Source of the DNA: Tenuifilaceae bacterium CYCD
GTDB lineage: Bacteria; Bacteroidota; Bacteroidia; Bacteroidales; Tenuifilaceae
Length of the DNA: 64,000 nt
Direction: 5' to 3'
Assembly: GCA_036322835.1 (NCBI GenBank)
Contig: AP027304.1
Span: 496,001-560,000, forward strand
In this document: positions 1 to 8,893 of the stretch, one piece after another
Layout: each line of letters opens with the position of its first letter
Position numbering within the stretch: the first letter of the stretch is position 1
Translations under genes and position numbers: made by a program
The notes under the pieces: generated by a model
Database searches by the model: none
What the model saw: only the letters and a program-made list of their open reading frames with translations
What the model was told of the DNA's origin: nothing

Positions 1-2
1 CG

Positions 3-665
3 GAACTCGACTTTGAAAAAGGAGATTACCTGAAAGCCAACAGCAAAATTGAGACAGCTGAGGACATGCTATTATCGTCCTACAAAAGAACTTTTGACGA
101 TCTTGAGGAGTATTTTTCATCCCAACCATACTGGCGCAGACTAGTTAACAACACAATAGAAAATTCACGTAAAAATCAATCCACCGCGGTAATTGTTGAT
201 AAGTTTGCACGAAAACTATACATCTACCAATCTGGAGAAAAAAAATATGAGTACGAGGTTGAATTCGGTAAAAACTGGATGGGACGAAAAAGGTTAAAGG
301 GAGACAAGGCCACACCCGAAGGTATTTACTTGGTTAAAACCAAAATTCCCTCAAACAAAACAAAATACTATAGAGCGCTACTGCTTAATTACCCCAATAG
401 CGATGATATTGAGCGTTTCAATCGTGAAAAGGCGAATGGAACACTGCCTCGCAATGCTCAAATAGGCGGATTAATTGAAATACATGGGAACGGTGGAAAG
501 GGAACCAACTGGACCGATGGTTGTGTAGCACTAACCGATTCCAACATGCTAAAAATCTACAATTTTATTCAGGTAGGAACACCTGTTGTAATTGTTGGTT
601 CAATTGCTGATTTTAATAGTATTGCCAGCAATTATAACTTAAAGAGGATATCGAAAAGAGGTTAA
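3..665 (+). CDS. L,D-transpeptidase (YkuD family), 5' end cut by window
   Basis: The frame is open to the window edge, so the amino terminus is missing; the first internal ATG is at 66. The visible protein carries a YkuD catalytic domain. Counted from that ATG, His140 and Cys153 form the H-G ... D-G-C-V-A-L signature. The family cross-links peptidoglycan stems (3-3 links) or anchors proteins in the periplasm with this Cys nucleophile. The usual S/T-H-G-C is D-G-C here, a known variation. The stop is followed by the next transpeptidase at 667, so the two are almost certainly co-transcribed. The family call is firm; the substrate is unknown. Confidence 0.85.
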   Translation, partial: ELDFEKGDYLKANSKIETAEDMLLSSYKRTFDDLEEYFSSQPYWRRLVNNTIENSRKNQSTAVIVDKFARKLYIYQSGEKKYEYEVEFGKNWMGRKRLKGDKATPEGIYLVKTKIPSNKTKYYRALLLNYPNSDDIERFNREKANGTLPRNAQIGGLIEIHGNGGKGTNWTDGCVALTDSNMLKIYNFIQVGTPVVIVGSIADFNSIASNYNLKRISKRG

Positions 666-666
666 T

Positions 667-1383
667 ATGGGACAGACAATTGATAAAGAGAATATTGGTA
701 TTGAGCCTGAATCTACAAAGAAAAGAACAGCTCTAAGCATAGTTTTGGGAATATCTTCAAGTTTGCTTTTTGTTGCAGCATTGTTTCTTTTTACATTATA
801 CGCTCTTTCAGGAATAAAAGAAGCGTATCTTAAAACTAAGAAGGCACAAATTGTTGATTCAACAACCATTGATAAAAAATACTGCGCAAAACTTGATAAT
901 CTGATCAAGAAAAACTATCAGAAATACCAAGAGCTAACCCCTAATCAACCATACATTGTTGTAAACACAACCTACAACAGGTTTAAACTTTATAAAAACA
1001 AAAAATTAACTCGCGAGGGTTTTTGTAGCACAGGAAGTTATACGTTGCTCAAAAGCCACGACAAACGCCAATGGATATTTAAAACTCCTAGGGGGCTATA
1101 TAAAATCCTAGGTAAAGTAACAAAACCCGTTTGGAGAAGACCCGATTGGTCGTTTGTGGAGGAAGGACTTCCTATTCCTGCCGAGAATGATCCAGTACGC
1201 TGGGAGGCTGGCGTGTTAGGCGATTATGCGCTAAGCATTGGCGATGGATACTTAATTCACGGCACCATATACAAGCGATTCCTTGGAATGCCTGTAACCC
1301 ATGGATGCATAAGAATGAACGACGAGGATCTTGAGGTGGTATTCAAAACACTCGACTTCGGCTCAAAGGTTTATATTTACTGA
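667..1383 (+). CDS. Membrane-anchored L,D-transpeptidase (YkuD family)
   Basis: 238 residues. A single hydrophobic segment at about residues 20-45 anchors the protein in the inner membrane, and the YkuD domain fills about residues 90-238. His198 and the T-H-G-C-I-R motif with catalytic Cys214 are intact. It should act in the periplasm on peptidoglycan peptides. The start lies one base after the preceding transpeptidase stop, and a third membrane protein follows at 1400, giving a three-gene cell-envelope operon. The two enzymes are divergent, so they are not a recent duplication. Confidence 0.9.
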   Translation: MGQTIDKENIGIEPESTKKRTALSIVLGISSSLLFVAALFLFTLYALSGIKEAYLKTKKAQIVDSTTIDKKYCAKLDNLIKKNYQKYQELTPNQPYIVVNTTYNRFKLYKNKKLTREGFCSTGSYTLLKSHDKRQWIFKTPRGLYKILGKVTKPVWRRPDWSFVEEGLPIPAENDPVRWEAGVLGDYALSIGDGYLIHGTIYKRFLGMPVTHGCIRMNDEDLEVVFKTLDFGSKVYIY

Positions 1384-1399
1384 TAATGGCTACTGAATT

Positions 1400-2176
1400 A
1401 TGAAAAAAGTTAAGATATTGCTCATCATATTGGCATTAATCCTTTTGCTAATAATCTCCTACATATCTGTTCTGGAAATTTTATCAGTAAACCGCGCCAT
1501 CGATGAGTTTAACAATAAATTTGTAACTGAAGAAGTAAAAAGTAACATCGAATATCTGTCAACGTCCGATTCTACAGTGATGGACAATCAGTTTCGTCTT
1601 GCCTACCTATCATCTCAACTTATAGCAGCAAAATCAGATTCTATAATACTTCTCCTCAACTTCCCCGATAGCACTGCCGATTTAATGATCAAAGGCGTTG
1701 TTGTACATTCCGCCAGAATCGAAACCTATAAGTTAAGCCGATTTATTGATGCGGTTGACCAGTTGGCCCTACTCAAAATGCTATCTACCCCGCTTCAGGT
1801 TAACAAGCATAAATCTACAATTCGCAAAGTTCCCTTAATGGTAAAAATTGCCCCCAAGGATACTTCGGAGTACACTCCAGATGTTGTTCCCGATACTACC
1901 GACATTGATGCGGTAAACTATATTTTCGAAACCAACGCTGGCATACAGTTCTATTTTTACGAGAGTAATCCAAAAGAATCGGAGGATGGGCTAAAACAAT
2001 TCAAATTCGATTTACAGGATCGAATCCAAAGAGGTTATCTAGTGTTTAAAAATGCTGCTACTTTGAAAAAAACGGAGTACAAGCCAGAGGTTAGAATCAG
2101 GCTCAACAAACGGGATGCAAAAATTATATACAGAGCGTTACCAAGCAAAGCCTCAATTATTATTAAGTTAAAATAA
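1400..2176 (+). CDS. Hypothetical membrane-anchored envelope protein
   Basis: 258 residues, not recognised as a named family. An N-terminal hydrophobic segment (about residues 5-27) suggests an uncleaved anchor, with the remainder extracytoplasmic. No catalytic motif is visible. It starts 16 bases after the second L,D-transpeptidase and ends just before a terminator hairpin, so it is the last gene of the transpeptidase operon. That position suggests, but does not show, a role in wall assembly. Confidence 0.7.
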   Translation: MKKVKILLIILALILLLIISYISVLEILSVNRAIDEFNNKFVTEEVKSNIEYLSTSDSTVMDNQFRLAYLSSQLIAAKSDSIILLLNFPDSTADLMIKGVVVHSARIETYKLSRFIDAVDQLALLKMLSTPLQVNKHKSTIRKVPLMVKIAPKDTSEYTPDVVPDTTDIDAVNYIFETNAGIQFYFYESNPKESEDGLKQFKFDLQDRIQRGYLVFKNAATLKKTEYKPEVRIRLNKRDAKIIYRALPSKASIIIKLK

Positions 2177-2199
2177 AGGAAAACACAAGAATACAAAAG

Positions 2200-2219
2200 G
2201 CCTCATAACGAGGCTTTTT
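2200..2219 (+). terminator. Rho-independent terminator of the transpeptidase operon
   Basis: A GCCTC arm, 5-base loop and GAGGC arm are followed directly by five T. It sits 24 bases after the stop at 2176. An A-run on the other side lets it serve the convergent gene ending at 2228 as well. Confidence 0.8.
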
Positions 2220-2227
2220 AGTCAAAT

Positions 2228-2995
2228 CTAAGTCTGTTTTTCAATAAGATATTTCCAGAACCGTTTGGGTAACATCTGCATATGCAGTTTTGGATTAATC
2301 CGTTCCTTAATGCATATCGATTTAAAGTAACTTTTCCACATATCCTGAAATAATTGCTCATCGGTACCCATAATGCTTTGGTCAATTTTGCCCGTTGAAG
2401 CATCAATAAAGCTTTCGGCAAATTTAAATTCAGATGTGTTTTTTAAATCATAGTAAAACCCATAGTTTCTCCTTGTATCATAAATTATCCAACGTTGATC
2501 TGGAAAACGGTTTTCGAAATGCTTTGTAACCAAGGGTAAAACATTGTACTTGGGATCGAACGAGGCATAGTATATACCATCCTTTGTCTTTTGAAAACGA
2601 ACAAACATTCTAATTCGTTCCGCCTCACGAACAACTTTCCGGTCAATTTTGAGTAACTCCAAAACATCGCAATCACCAAAATTCAACTCAACACTCTCCT
2701 CTGAACCAAACGCTTTTCGGATATACCTTAAAAGCAAAAGTTCAATATCCTCAATCTCCGAGAGAAAAACGTAGTATATCATCTGGCAATTTGTGCTGGA
2801 AACTTTCTTATGCAATCCATCCCAAACCCTTTTTGCTCTTACTTCATCGGTTAAAACCTCATATTCGGGTTGAAACAATGAGAATTGAACATTTCCATAG
2901 CCAAGAATTCTATCAGGAAAAATCTTCTTTTGATAGCAGTCAAAAACTAAAGTGAGAAAACCCTCGAAGGTTTTGTCGTATATCCAAATAGCCAT
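2228..2995 (-). CDS. DUF4130-type DNA metabolism protein (TIGR03915 family)
   Basis: 255 residues from the ATG at 2995; the frame extends upstream only to a TTG that would overlap the preceding gene. The opening M-A-I-W-I-Y-D-K-T-F-E-G-F-L matches the start typical of TIGR03915 proteins, which contain DUF4130 and are nearly always paired with a radical SAM protein of TIGR03916. The C-terminal half, with its W and R/K-rich stretches, fits DUF4130, whose members resemble the uracil-DNA-glycosylase fold region. It starts 8 bases after the radical SAM stop, forming a two-gene operon. A role in DNA repair or base modification is a family prediction, not demonstrated. Confidence 0.8.
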   Translation of the reverse strand: MAIWIYDKTFEGFLTLVFDCYQKKIFPDRILGYGNVQFSLFQPEYEVLTDEVRAKRVWDGLHKKVSSTNCQMIYYVFLSEIEDIELLLLRYIRKAFGSEESVELNFGDCDVLELLKIDRKVVREAERIRMFVRFQKTKDGIYYASFDPKYNVLPLVTKHFENRFPDQRWIIYDTRRNYGFYYDLKNTSEFKFAESFIDASTGKIDQSIMGTDEQLFQDMWKSYFKSICIKERINPKLHMQMLPKRFWKYLIEKQT

Positions 2996-3002
2996 ATTTT
3001 GA

Positions 3003-4268
3003 TCAATCAGGAAAAACAAAGCTTAACTGTCCGGGATGTTTATCCTTCTTCTTAATTTCTTTTTTCGGCATAAACAGTTGCTTCATATTCTCGGGTTTAA
3101 TCTCGTTGATGGTTGACGAGCCAAGTTCATTGCAGGTGATAAAATATTTGGCTCGTTTCATAACCACCCCCATTTTTTGAAGCTGATACGAACTAATCCG
3201 ACCATAACGACGAGAAGTTAATATCAACTTTGCCGACCTTACACCAATCCCCGGAACACGAAGTATTAACTCATAAGGCGCCTTATTTACATCAACGGGG
3301 AACATCCAAGGATTACGAATGGCATAACTAAGCTTTGGGTCGATATCTAAATCAAGGTTTGGATGCCTATCGTTCACAATCTCATCAACCCTAAAAAAGT
3401 AAAAACGCATTAACCAATCCGATTGGTAGAGCCTATTCTCGCGTACCAAAGGAGGGGTAGATAGTACGGGTAATCGGCTATCGTTTGTGTTTATTGGAAT
3501 ATAGCCCGAGTAATAAACACGCTTTAAGTCTTGATGATTATAAAGTCCCGACGCAAGCGTGAGGATCTGATTATCGGTATCGGGCGTTGCACCAACAATT
3601 AGCTGAGTACTTTGTCCCGCGGGAACAAATTTAGGTGCCGAACGGAATTTACGCGTGTCCTCCTTGCTTACCAATATTCCCTGATGGATTGAGTTCATTG
3701 GAGTTAGTATACTCCTGTAATCCTTTTCAGGGGCAAGCATTTTCAGATTGGGTTCGGATGGGATTTCGATATTAACACTTAAGCGATCGGCATACAAGCC
3801 TGCCTCGCGAATTAACTCGGTACTTGCGCCTGGAATGCTTTTTAGGTGAATATAGCCATTGTAACGATGATTGGTTCTTAGTTCTTTTGCTACTCGTATT
3901 AGCAACGACATCGTATGATCGGGGCTCTTTACTACGCCAGAACTAAGGAATAATCCCTCGATATAGTTTCTACGGTAAAATTCAATGGTTAAATCTACAA
4001 TTTCCTTAACGGTGAATGCGGTACGCGGGACATCGTTGCTACGCCTATTAAGGCAGTATGCACAATCGTACATACAGTAATTGGTAAACATTATCTTAAG
4101 CAACGAAACGCATCGCCCATCCTCAGTAAAGCTATGGCAAATCCCCCACGGCGATGCATTTCCTAAACCCTTGCCACTGTTGCTCCTGTTGCTCCCACTC
4201 GATGCACAGGACACATCGTACTTTGCAGCACCCGCAAGAATTTCAAGTTTTTTTAACACATTGCTCAT
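3003..4268 (-). CDS. Putative DNA modification/repair radical SAM protein (TIGR03916 family)
   Basis: 421 residues. The radical SAM iron-sulfur ligands are Cys65, Cys69 and Cys72 (C-x3-C-x2-C), with further cysteines at about 44 and 53. A C-terminal helix-hairpin-helix-like stretch (around P-G-I-G-V-R-S-A-K-L) suggests DNA binding. This is the upstream partner of the DUF4130 gene. It is divergent from a LexA-like regulator, with inverted repeats in the 115-base spacer. Function is predicted only: a SAM-radical enzyme acting on DNA or on damaged bases. Confidence 0.85.
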   Translation of the reverse strand: MSNVLKKLEILAGAAKYDVSCASSGSNRSNSGKGLGNASPWGICHSFTEDGRCVSLLKIMFTNYCMYDCAYCLNRRSNDVPRTAFTVKEIVDLTIEFYRRNYIEGLFLSSGVVKSPDHTMSLLIRVAKELRTNHRYNGYIHLKSIPGASTELIREAGLYADRLSVNIEIPSEPNLKMLAPEKDYRSILTPMNSIHQGILVSKEDTRKFRSAPKFVPAGQSTQLIVGATPDTDNQILTLASGLYNHQDLKRVYYSGYIPINTNDSRLPVLSTPPLVRENRLYQSDWLMRFYFFRVDEIVNDRHPNLDLDIDPKLSYAIRNPWMFPVDVNKAPYELILRVPGIGVRSAKLILTSRRYGRISSYQLQKMGVVMKRAKYFITCNELGSSTINEIKPENMKQLFMPKKEIKKKDKHPGQLSFVFPD

Positions 4269-4291
4269 ACTGCAGTCTTAACTATTTTTAA

Positions 4292-4337
4292 ATCAAATTT
4301 GGTATTGAACCATTTAATCCCTAAATTTGATATCAAA
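4292..4337. promoter_or_regulatory. Candidate operator in the divergent rSAM / LexA-like spacer
   Basis: ATCAAATTT at 4292-4300 is repeated inverted as AAATTTGAT at 4323-4331, and the latter overlaps a perfect 12-base palindrome TTTGATATCAAA at 4326-4337. Repeated palindromic half-sites between a DNA-binding repressor and its divergent neighbour are what an autoregulatory operator would look like. Binding is inferred. Confidence 0.45.
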
Positions 4338-4383
4338 ATTACTAATATTTTTAGCATATAATATATTTTTAGTAAAATAATTT

Positions 4384-5178
4384 ATGAGCAAACAATTAGG
4401 GCTTAATATCAAATACTTACGCAAGGTCAGAAACCTAACCCAGGACCAACTAGCCGATAAGATTGGAGTTAACCGAGCAATGATAGGCTCATACGAGGAA
4501 GGGCGCGCAACGCCTAAACTACAAGCACTACAGATTCTATCGCACTACTTCAATACCAGTATCGATAATCTTGTAAACATCGATTTAAGTACCGTAAATG
4601 AATCGAGCAGTGAAAAGGGAAATGTTGATTCTGCAGGTAAAAACCTTAGGGTTTTGACAACGCTGGTTGATAGAGATGACAAGGAACTCATAACCCTTGT
4701 TCCGATTAAGGCATCTGCAGGATACACAAAGGGCTACTCCGACCCAGACTATGTGGAAACCTTGCCAAAATTTGACTTACCGTTTCCCGAACTGAGCAGG
4801 GAGCGAACATACAGGGCATTTCAAATAAGCGGCAACAGCATGGAGCCAATCCAATCGGGCGCATACATAATTTGTGAGTACCTCCAAAACTGGAATGATG
4901 TTAAAAGTGGAAAAACCTACGTTGTGATTACTATAGACGAAGGAATCATTTACAAACGTCTATATAGCAGCGACAACGATACTTTATTACTTAAATCCGA
5001 CAATCCCGAATACAACCCATACACAATTCAGCTAAACTCAATATCGGAAATATGGAAGGCAATAGGATATATTAGCTTTGCACTGCCTGAACCCGACGAA
5101 CTACATCTAGGAAAATTAGCCGCCATGGTATACAAAATGCAATCGGAATTGGATGAACTGAAGAAAAAGAATGACTAA
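4384..5178 (+). CDS. LexA-like transcriptional regulator (XRE HTH + S24 peptidase)
   Basis: 264 residues. An XRE helix-turn-helix occupies about residues 5-62. The C-terminal S24 domain has Ser152 (in G-N-S-M-E-P) and Lys191, 39 residues apart, matching the LexA/CI dyad. An Ala112-Gly113 pair in a suitable S-A-G-Y context lies 39-40 residues before the serine, as in LexA self-cleavage sites. Such proteins repress genes until DNA damage triggers autoproteolysis. It is divergent from the radical SAM/DUF4130 pair, and the spacer holds palindromic repeats, so it probably controls both itself and the pair. Confidence 0.88.
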   Translation: MSKQLGLNIKYLRKVRNLTQDQLADKIGVNRAMIGSYEEGRATPKLQALQILSHYFNTSIDNLVNIDLSTVNESSSEKGNVDSAGKNLRVLTTLVDRDDKELITLVPIKASAGYTKGYSDPDYVETLPKFDLPFPELSRERTYRAFQISGNSMEPIQSGAYIICEYLQNWNDVKSGKTYVVITIDEGIIYKRLYSSDNDTLLLKSDNPEYNPYTIQLNSISEIWKAIGYISFALPEPDELHLGKLAAMVYKMQSELDELKKKND

Positions 5179-5225
5179 AACTTCAGTATATCAATTGCAA
5201 CCAATAATTCGAATTTGAAATCCCT

Positions 5226-6470
5226 TTATTTTTTGCTCAAGTAATCGAGTATTATTTGCACTTCAGTTTTTACACCATTAACAAGCGCAGACTCATCAAT
5301 ATTAAATGCCGGATTATGGTTTGCACCGCCAGAACCAACGCCCAAAATCAGGAAACATTCTGGGGCAATATCGCTATAGTAAGCAAAATCTTCGCTGGCA
5401 GTCATCCGAGGAGCGTCAAACACACAATCGTTGCCTAAAACTTTAGCAACACTCTCCCTTGCAAACTTATTAAGAGCAATATCGTTCTGAATGGGTTTAT
5501 AGCTGAAAACGTAGTTGAGGTTACATGTAGCACCATTTGCCTTGGAAATATTGTCGACAACAATTTTTATACGATCTGCAATTAATTGGCGTGTAGATTC
5601 TGCAATTGTGCGAACAGTTCCTGATATTTCAACCCTATCAGGTATAACATTTGGAGCATCGCCAGCCTGAAATTGACCAACAGAAATAACGGCCATCTCG
5701 CCAGGAGTAACATTCCGTGAAATAATAGTTTGCAGCGCAGTAACAATTTCGGCTCCAGTAACAATAGGATCTATACCAAGGTGAGGCATGGAACCATGAG
5801 TACCCTTACCTTGTATGGTGAGATAAAAAAAATCAGCAGTGGTAGATGCCGCACCAGTGGGGAGAATGCCTACATGCCCTACCGGGTAATTGGAAAAAAC
5901 GTGAAGACCAAAAAAGGCTTCAACCTTGTTTAAAACTCCCGATTTAACTATCTCTTGAGCGCCGCCAGGATCTTGCTCCTCAGCATGCTGAAATATAAAA
6001 TATACCGTACCCATAAGATCTTTCTGCAATTTAGATAAGGTAGCAACAGTTCCAAGGAGTATTGCTGTATGAGCATCGTGACCACAAGCGTGGCTCACCC
6101 CAGAAACCGAAGATGAAAACGGAAGTCCGGTCTCTTCCTGAACAGGCAAAGCGTCCATATCCGCTCTAAAGGCTATAGTTTTTCCTGGTTTTGCACCATG
6201 TAAAATGCCAATTACACTTGTGGCCGTGGGACGTATCACCTCAATATTGCCAAAACTTTTTAATACTCCAGCAACATACTCCGATGTTTTAACTTCTTTA
6301 AACGACAACTCAGGGTTTTGATGAATGTGGCGACGCCACGCTATAACTTGGTCAATTGGAATGTTCGTTTCCCAATAAGGAGTTGGAATCACCTGGGCCA
6401 TATTGAATGAACTAATAAAACAAGCAAATAATAAAAATAAATATTTCTTAAATCTCATCGAACTTCTCAT
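5226..6470 (-). CDS. Secreted M20D-family amidohydrolase
   Basis: 414 residues from the ATG at 6470; a second ATG at 6458 is equally plausible. Either gives a signal peptide (M-R-F-K-K-Y-L-F-L-L-F...). A longer reading would run through tRNA-Pro and is rejected. Metal-site motifs of the M20D hippurate hydrolase/indole-acetyl-amino-acid hydrolase type are present: G-H-D-A-H and the H-A-E-E after a FIFQ stretch. It probably hydrolyses N-acyl amino acids outside the cytoplasm. Monocistronic, upstream of the tRNA-Pro terminator. Confidence 0.88.
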   Translation of the reverse strand: MRSSMRFKKYLFLLFACFISSFNMAQVIPTPYWETNIPIDQVIAWRRHIHQNPELSFKEVKTSEYVAGVLKSFGNIEVIRPTATSVIGILHGAKPGKTIAFRADMDALPVQEETGLPFSSSVSGVSHACGHDAHTAILLGTVATLSKLQKDLMGTVYFIFQHAEEQDPGGAQEIVKSGVLNKVEAFFGLHVFSNYPVGHVGILPTGAASTTADFFYLTIQGKGTHGSMPHLGIDPIVTGAEIVTALQTIISRNVTPGEMAVISVGQFQAGDAPNVIPDRVEISGTVRTIAESTRQLIADRIKIVVDNISKANGATCNLNYVFSYKPIQNDIALNKFARESVAKVLGNDCVFDAPRMTASEDFAYYSDIAPECFLILGVGSGGANHNPAFNIDESALVNGVKTEVQIILDYLSKK

Positions 6471-6550
6471 CTCTAATGTATTTGAATATTCACTATCAGA
6501 ATCGTATAAATATAGGCAATTTATTTTTCCCAATGGAGTCCACAAAATAA

Positions 6551-6583
6551 AAAACCCATGAATCATACGATTTATGGGTTTTT
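6551..6583 (-). terminator. Terminator downstream of tRNA-Pro
   Basis: An AAAACCCAT arm and ATGGGTTTT arm flank an AT-rich stem-loop, with T-rich sequence on the minus strand. It lies 24 bases beyond the 3' end of tRNA-Pro. Confidence 0.65.
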
Positions 6584-6606
6584 GCCTTAAAGCAGACATT
6601 ATATTG

Positions 6607-6679
6607 TCGGGGTGGGGCGACTCGAACGCCCGGCCTCTACGTCCCGAACGTAGCGCGCTACCAACTGCGCTACACCCCG
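6607..6679 (-). tRNA. tRNA-Pro (anticodon CGG)
   Basis: Cloverleaf on the minus strand. The 5' acceptor arm CGGGGTG pairs with CACCCCG. The D-arm contains AGTTGGTAG, the anticodon stem is CTACG/CGTAG with loop TTCGGGA (anticodon CGG), and the T-arm is GGGCG/CGCCC with loop TTCGAGT. The discriminator is A and the 3' CCA is not encoded. Confidence 0.95.
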
Positions 6680-6781
6680 TCCTTTGCGTTCGCAAAAGTA
6701 CAACTTTTTAAAGTGAAGTTCGTGATGAATCACCAAAATTGTTTAGATGAGTGTCAATTTTCAATTATTAAAAGTCAGACA

Positions 6782-8623
6782 CTACTTTAACTGAATAATC
6801 ATGGCAGTTTTGCCCTGAATATCTATTTTATTCAATAACGATATTGTTGCTCCTGAAATTACATCGACGCCTGAACTACGATTGCCTAAACACTCTGCAA
6901 AACGATTGGTTTCGATAGTCTTACCCTCTTTACTATTATTCAAAATAACCATCACAGATTGACTTCCACTTTGACGGAAATAAACGTAAACTCCATTCTG
7001 CGGATAGAAATGCTTCATTTGTCCATACTTAACAGCATCATTGTTTTTTCGCCAGGTTTGAATTTTCTTTAGATAATTTTGCGCATCAATCTGATCATTG
7101 CCAAGTCCTTGCTGCGTGAATGCATTAACATTGTCATCAGTCCATCCTCCCGGAAAATCAATACGCATCGCACCATCCCCCAATTTCTTATCGCCCAACA
7201 TCAAAAATTCGGATCCAGCATAAACCTGTGGAATACCACGGGTAGTAAGTAGCAATGCCATGGCCAACTTACAATTCAATAAGTTCTCGCTAATTTGAGT
7301 GTAGAAACGAGCCATGTCATGATTATCGGCAAATATCATCATGTTCATAGGGTTGCGGAACAAGAAATCTTGACTAAAATGATCGTACAATTTGTTCAAA
7401 TTATTGGTTGGATCATTCTCGTCGGAGAACACTTGCGGCAAAGCAAAGGTTAGCGGGAAATCCATAACTGTTGGCAAGTTGGAGTTAAATTCATCCAAAT
7501 TGGGAGCATCCTTCTGCCAGTATGCCACCATTGCCGGACTCTCGAGCCAAACCTCACCAACCATATTGAAATTGGGATATTCAGCAAGAATACGTTTTCC
7601 CCATTGACTAACAAAATACTTATCGGGAAATTGATGCGTATCGCTACGAATTCCACCAAGTCCGGCATACTCAATCCACCAAATCGTATTTTGAATAAGG
7701 TAGTTCGCCAAAAGAGGATTTCGCTGATTTAAATCGGGCATTGAACTGGCAAACCAGCCATCGGCCATTCCCTCCTGATCGACATTAGCTCGATGAGGAT
7801 CAAAATTAGTGGAAGCCTTAAAATTGCACATTTTAAAATCGGGATAGTTATTCACCCAATCATTCGAAGGTATATCCTCAAACAGCCACCACTCTGTCCC
7901 ACTGTGGTTTAGCACAACATCAATAATCAACTTTATACCACGCTTCTTGCACTCATCGGACAACTGACGATACAATTGATTACTACCAAACCTAGGATCA
8001 ACCTTATAGTAATCGGTAATGGCATAGCCATGATACGAACCCGAATGCATATTACTCTCCAACACTGGCGTAACCCAAATTGCGGTATATCCCATGGCGG
8101 AAATATAATCGAGGTGATTTATAATTCCCTGAATATCGCCACCATGCCTAGCATTTGGATTCAAGCGATTGGTGCTATCAGGATAACCTTTTACAAAATC
8201 GTTTTGCACATTGCCATTGCTAAATCGATCGGGGAAAATCTGATAAATAATATCACCACTATTGAACCCTAATCGATCGGCAGAATTAGCCTCTCGCGAT
8301 TTAAGTTCATACTTTAGAGTTTCCTCCTCCTTCCCGTTTCGCTTCAACTTAATATCGAAAACACCCGCATTTGCCTTCGGCGAAATGGTCAAATTCAAGA
8401 ACAGGTAGTTCTTATTATCAACCCGTTCTGTATTTACCAAAGTAACCTCGGGGTTACTTATTTCAGGAGTTAACCCCGAAAGATCATCCCCATATACCAA
8501 AATTTGAAGATTAGGATTATTCATTCCAACCCACCAGTTTAGGGGCTCTACGCGCTTCACCTTTGCGCATTGCAGTTCCAAAACGCTGAATAGAATGACA
8601 AATAGAATTACGAGTCTCTTCAT
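6782..8623 (-). CDS. GH13 alpha-amylase family protein (neopullulanase/cyclomaltodextrinase-like)
   Basis: 613 residues from the ATG at 8623, chosen because it opens a clean signal peptide; an upstream ATG at 8683 adds 20 residues. An N-terminal beta-sandwich domain (about residues 20-110) precedes the GH13 barrel. All four conserved regions are visible: D-V-V-L-N-H, G-G-I-R-S-D (nucleophile Asp near 327), G-E-V-W (acid/base Glu near 357) and D-N-H-D (near 434). The domain order matches neopullulanases and SusA-type periplasmic enzymes that cut maltooligosaccharides or cyclodextrins. No susCD pair is nearby, so it stands alone. Confidence 0.92.
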   Translation of the reverse strand: MKRLVILFVILFSVLELQCAKVKRVEPLNWWVGMNNPNLQILVYGDDLSGLTPEISNPEVTLVNTERVDNKNYLFLNLTISPKANAGVFDIKLKRNGKEEETLKYELKSREANSADRLGFNSGDIIYQIFPDRFSNGNVQNDFVKGYPDSTNRLNPNARHGGDIQGIINHLDYISAMGYTAIWVTPVLESNMHSGSYHGYAITDYYKVDPRFGSNQLYRQLSDECKKRGIKLIIDVVLNHSGTEWWLFEDIPSNDWVNNYPDFKMCNFKASTNFDPHRANVDQEGMADGWFASSMPDLNQRNPLLANYLIQNTIWWIEYAGLGGIRSDTHQFPDKYFVSQWGKRILAEYPNFNMVGEVWLESPAMVAYWQKDAPNLDEFNSNLPTVMDFPLTFALPQVFSDENDPTNNLNKLYDHFSQDFLFRNPMNMMIFADNHDMARFYTQISENLLNCKLAMALLLTTRGIPQVYAGSEFLMLGDKKLGDGAMRIDFPGGWTDDNVNAFTQQGLGNDQIDAQNYLKKIQTWRKNNDAVKYGQMKHFYPQNGVYVYFRQSGSQSVMVILNNSKEGKTIETNRFAECLGNRSSGVDVISGATISLLNKIDIQGKTAMIIQLK

Positions 8624-8893
8624 TGCTTTTAATTTTAGATTGTGAAGTATCCCGTAATACAAAGGAACCCTTCTCAACATCATTTTACTTTTCCAAAGGT
8701 AGTTACAGAATAGTTACATTTCAAACTATAAGTGATTGTTTAATCATTAAATAAATGGATGCGGAAAGTATTTCGGTTAGGCTTGAATACAAAAAAATTG
8801 AAAGTGGATCTTTATAGGTAGTTAATTATAGGGCAATGATCTATATGTCAATCTTTTTTACTATATTGATAGCAGATATAACCAACAAACAAA

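Noticed and set aside
6471-6695. Longer start for the M20 amidohydrolase
   Set aside because: The extension reads through the tRNA-Pro gene; the ATG at 6470 or 6458 opens a normal signal peptide.
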